Source of the DNA: Oscillospiraceae bacterium
Lineage (GTDB): Bacteria > Bacillota > Clostridia > Oscillospirales > Oscillospiraceae
Length of the DNA: 44,229 bases
Direction of reading: 5' to 3'
Assembly (NCBI GenBank): GCA_017416445.1
Contig: JAFQCJ010000057.1
Coordinates: forward strand, 1-44,229
The position numbers were made by a program, and so were the translations under genes. A model generated the notes under the pieces. The model worked only from the letters and a program-made list of their open reading frames with translations, was not told the origin of the DNA and made no database searches. The first letter of the stretch is position 1; each line of letters opens with the position of its first letter. Positions 43,331 to 44,229 of this stretch are shown here, in pieces.

Positions 43331-43951
43331 ATGAAAAAGCTAATGTGTGCAATGCTGGCGGTGCTGTGTCTTGCTGCTCTGGCAGGCTGCGGCAGCAAAA
43401 CGGTGGAATCGAATGTCCCCGAGATTTTGAAAACCGTCCCTACTCTGACGGTACACTGCGGCGAGAACAGCACCGAAGGTTTGCAGGGTACCCATGAGTG
43501 GTGGTACGATAACGGGGACGGCACTCAGACCAGCTTTATTGCCGATAGCCTGCATCCCTTGCAGTGCAAGGAGTACATGTCGCCCCTGAATATCTCTGCC
43601 CAATCTTCTCAACCCATCACGGCGCGGCTGGAGTTCTCCGTTGTCCCCGATAGCATTATCGCCGCCCGCCGATGGAGCGTGGATTCCTTCCATGGCCCCG
43701 GTGAGCCTGTGGACGATGGGCACTATGAGGTGCTGGTCTATATTCTTGAGCCCGAGGGCGACACAGAGGATGTGCGGCAGTTTTTCATCGAGCTGCCCTA
43801 CGGAGGCTATGTCTATGAAGTGACCGCCCTGTGGGAGAGCAACGAGCTCTTTGGTGGCGAGGTGAGCTACAGCTTCTACACGGAAGCCCCCATGCTCCGC
43901 TGCACCGAGGATTTATGCGGGTATCCGTTGGTGGAGGACATGGGAGAATAA
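43331..43951 (+). CDS. Lipoprotein of unknown function
   Basis: A 206-residue protein with a signal peptide (about 1-19) and lipobox LAGC at Cys20. The mature domain is strand-rich with aromatic residues (THEWWYDNGDGTQTSF) and two late cysteines (LRCTEDLCGYP). It is not recognised as a named family and is not clearly related to the preceding lipoprotein outside the signal peptide. AAAAAGGAGGG precedes the ATG. It follows an ECF-like promoter. There is no clear terminator before the next gene. Confidence 0.88.
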   Translation: MKKLMCAMLAVLCLAALAGCGSKTVESNVPEILKTVPTLTVHCGENSTEGLQGTHEWWYDNGDGTQTSFIADSLHPLQCKEYMSPLNISAQSSQPITARLEFSVVPDSIIAARRWSVDSFHGPGEPVDDGHYEVLVYILEPEGDTEDVRQFFIELPYGGYVYEVTALWESNELFGGEVSYSFYTEAPMLRCTEDLCGYPLVEDMGE

Positions 43952-43999
43952 GTTTCTTGACTATTTGCTTGTTCAAAACTCCGACAAATTCACAAAATA

Positions 44000-44028
44000 T
44001 TGAAAAAGACCATCAGCCATGGTAGAAT
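44000..44028 (+). promoter_or_regulatory. Promoter of lipoprotein gene 3 (sigma-A type)
   Basis: TTGAAA (44000-44005) and TAGAAT (44023-44028) are separated by exactly 17 bases. Unlike the two preceding lipoprotein genes, this promoter has no GGAAC/CGTC pair. Confidence 0.8.
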
Positions 44029-44057
44029 GATAAAAACGCAAACAGGAGGATCAGCGG

Positions 44058-44229
44058 ATGAAGAGAAAAATTTGCCTGCTGCTTTTGGTGCTCGTTGCAG
44101 TTTCTGTGACTGTTTGTGGCTGCAATGAGCCTGTTGTTCATATTACTTTGTCGGATGGCACTTATGAATTCGCGGACAATAACGGTGCGGCGCGAATAGA
44201 GTTTGATCTTTGGGATAAAACGAAATCCA
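44058..44229 (+). CDS. Putative lipoprotein (partial, cut by window end)
   Basis: The first 57 codons of a secreted protein are visible. The N-terminus is MKRKICLLLLVLVAVSV, a signal peptide, followed by VCGC, where Cys22 is the likely lipid-modified residue. The start of the mature part is short and polar (VVHITLSDGTYEFADNNG). AGGAGG lies nine bases before the ATG. No family can be named from this fragment. Confidence 0.75.
   Translation, partial: MKRKICLLLLVLVAVSVTVCGCNEPVVHITLSDGTYEFADNNGAARIEFDLWDKTKS

Overview
The window is a chromosomal replication-origin neighbourhood of a spore-forming, low-to-mid-GC Gram-positive bacterium of the class Clostridia. The order rpmH(-)/dnaA-dnaN-S4-recF-remB-gyrB-gyrA is the classic Firmicutes origin layout. 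Sporulation genes (yabP, yabQ, gpr) indicate an endospore former. The GC-rich codon use, the PduL phosphotransacylase and the overall gene style suggest an Oscillospiraceae/Ruminococcaceae-type gut anaerobe; that last step is inference, not proof.

Layout. 1-402: start of rpmH (leftward) and the divergent rpmH/dnaA promoter region. 403-10587 (+): replication and topology genes dnaA, dnaN, S4 protein, recF, remB, gyrB, gyrA, then a small membrane protein, trmO and rnhA. 10704-10738: two-way terminator. 10741-20234 (-): a 9.5-kb leftward block that runs against the fork leaving dnaA. It holds a two-gene radical-SAM/Cys-Ala-tail membrane protein operon, yabP plus an in-frame YabQ-DivIC fusion, an FAD dehydrogenase, prmA, mnmE, and a DnaI-like and DnaD-like helicase-loading pair. 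20421-29129 (+): zapA, a U32 (RlhA-like) protein, dut, maf, mreC, mreD, PBP2 and a cytoplasmic GH13 amylase. 29133-29205: two parS sites, one at the centre of a terminator-like palindrome. 29323-41072 (+): parA, parB, serS, mscL, rsmG, a MinD-like ATPase, a methylglyoxal-synthase homologue lacking the catalytic Asp, a membrane protein, hisS, aspS, an AlaX editing protein, a VanY peptidase and pduL. 41113-41967 (-): gpr. 42159-44229 (+): rpsT followed by three lipoprotein genes, the last cut by the window end.

How it fits together. Most of the window is informational and cell-cycle housekeeping: initiation (DnaA, loader pair), the sliding clamp, gyrase, ParABS segregation, division (ZapA, DivIC) and cell-wall elongation (MreC, MreD, PBP2). 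maf-mreC-mreD-PBP2 and minD-mgsA look like separated pieces of the clostridial mre/min cluster, without mreB, minC, minE or rodA here.

The best candidate for an undescribed system is the radical SAM enzyme (11865-13250) translationally coupled to a membrane protein (10741-11868) whose cytoplasmic tail is a Gly-rich stretch followed by alternating Cys-Ala. Other points of interest are the YabQ-DivIC fusion with an internal ribosome-binding site, parS inside a 52-bp palindrome, the MgsA homologue with Ala for Asp, two lipoprotein genes with identical ECF-like promoter spacing (GGAAC-N17-CGTC), and a shared bipartite element upstream of mscL and aspS. No tRNA, rRNA, CRISPR array, insertion sequence or prophage gene was seen.
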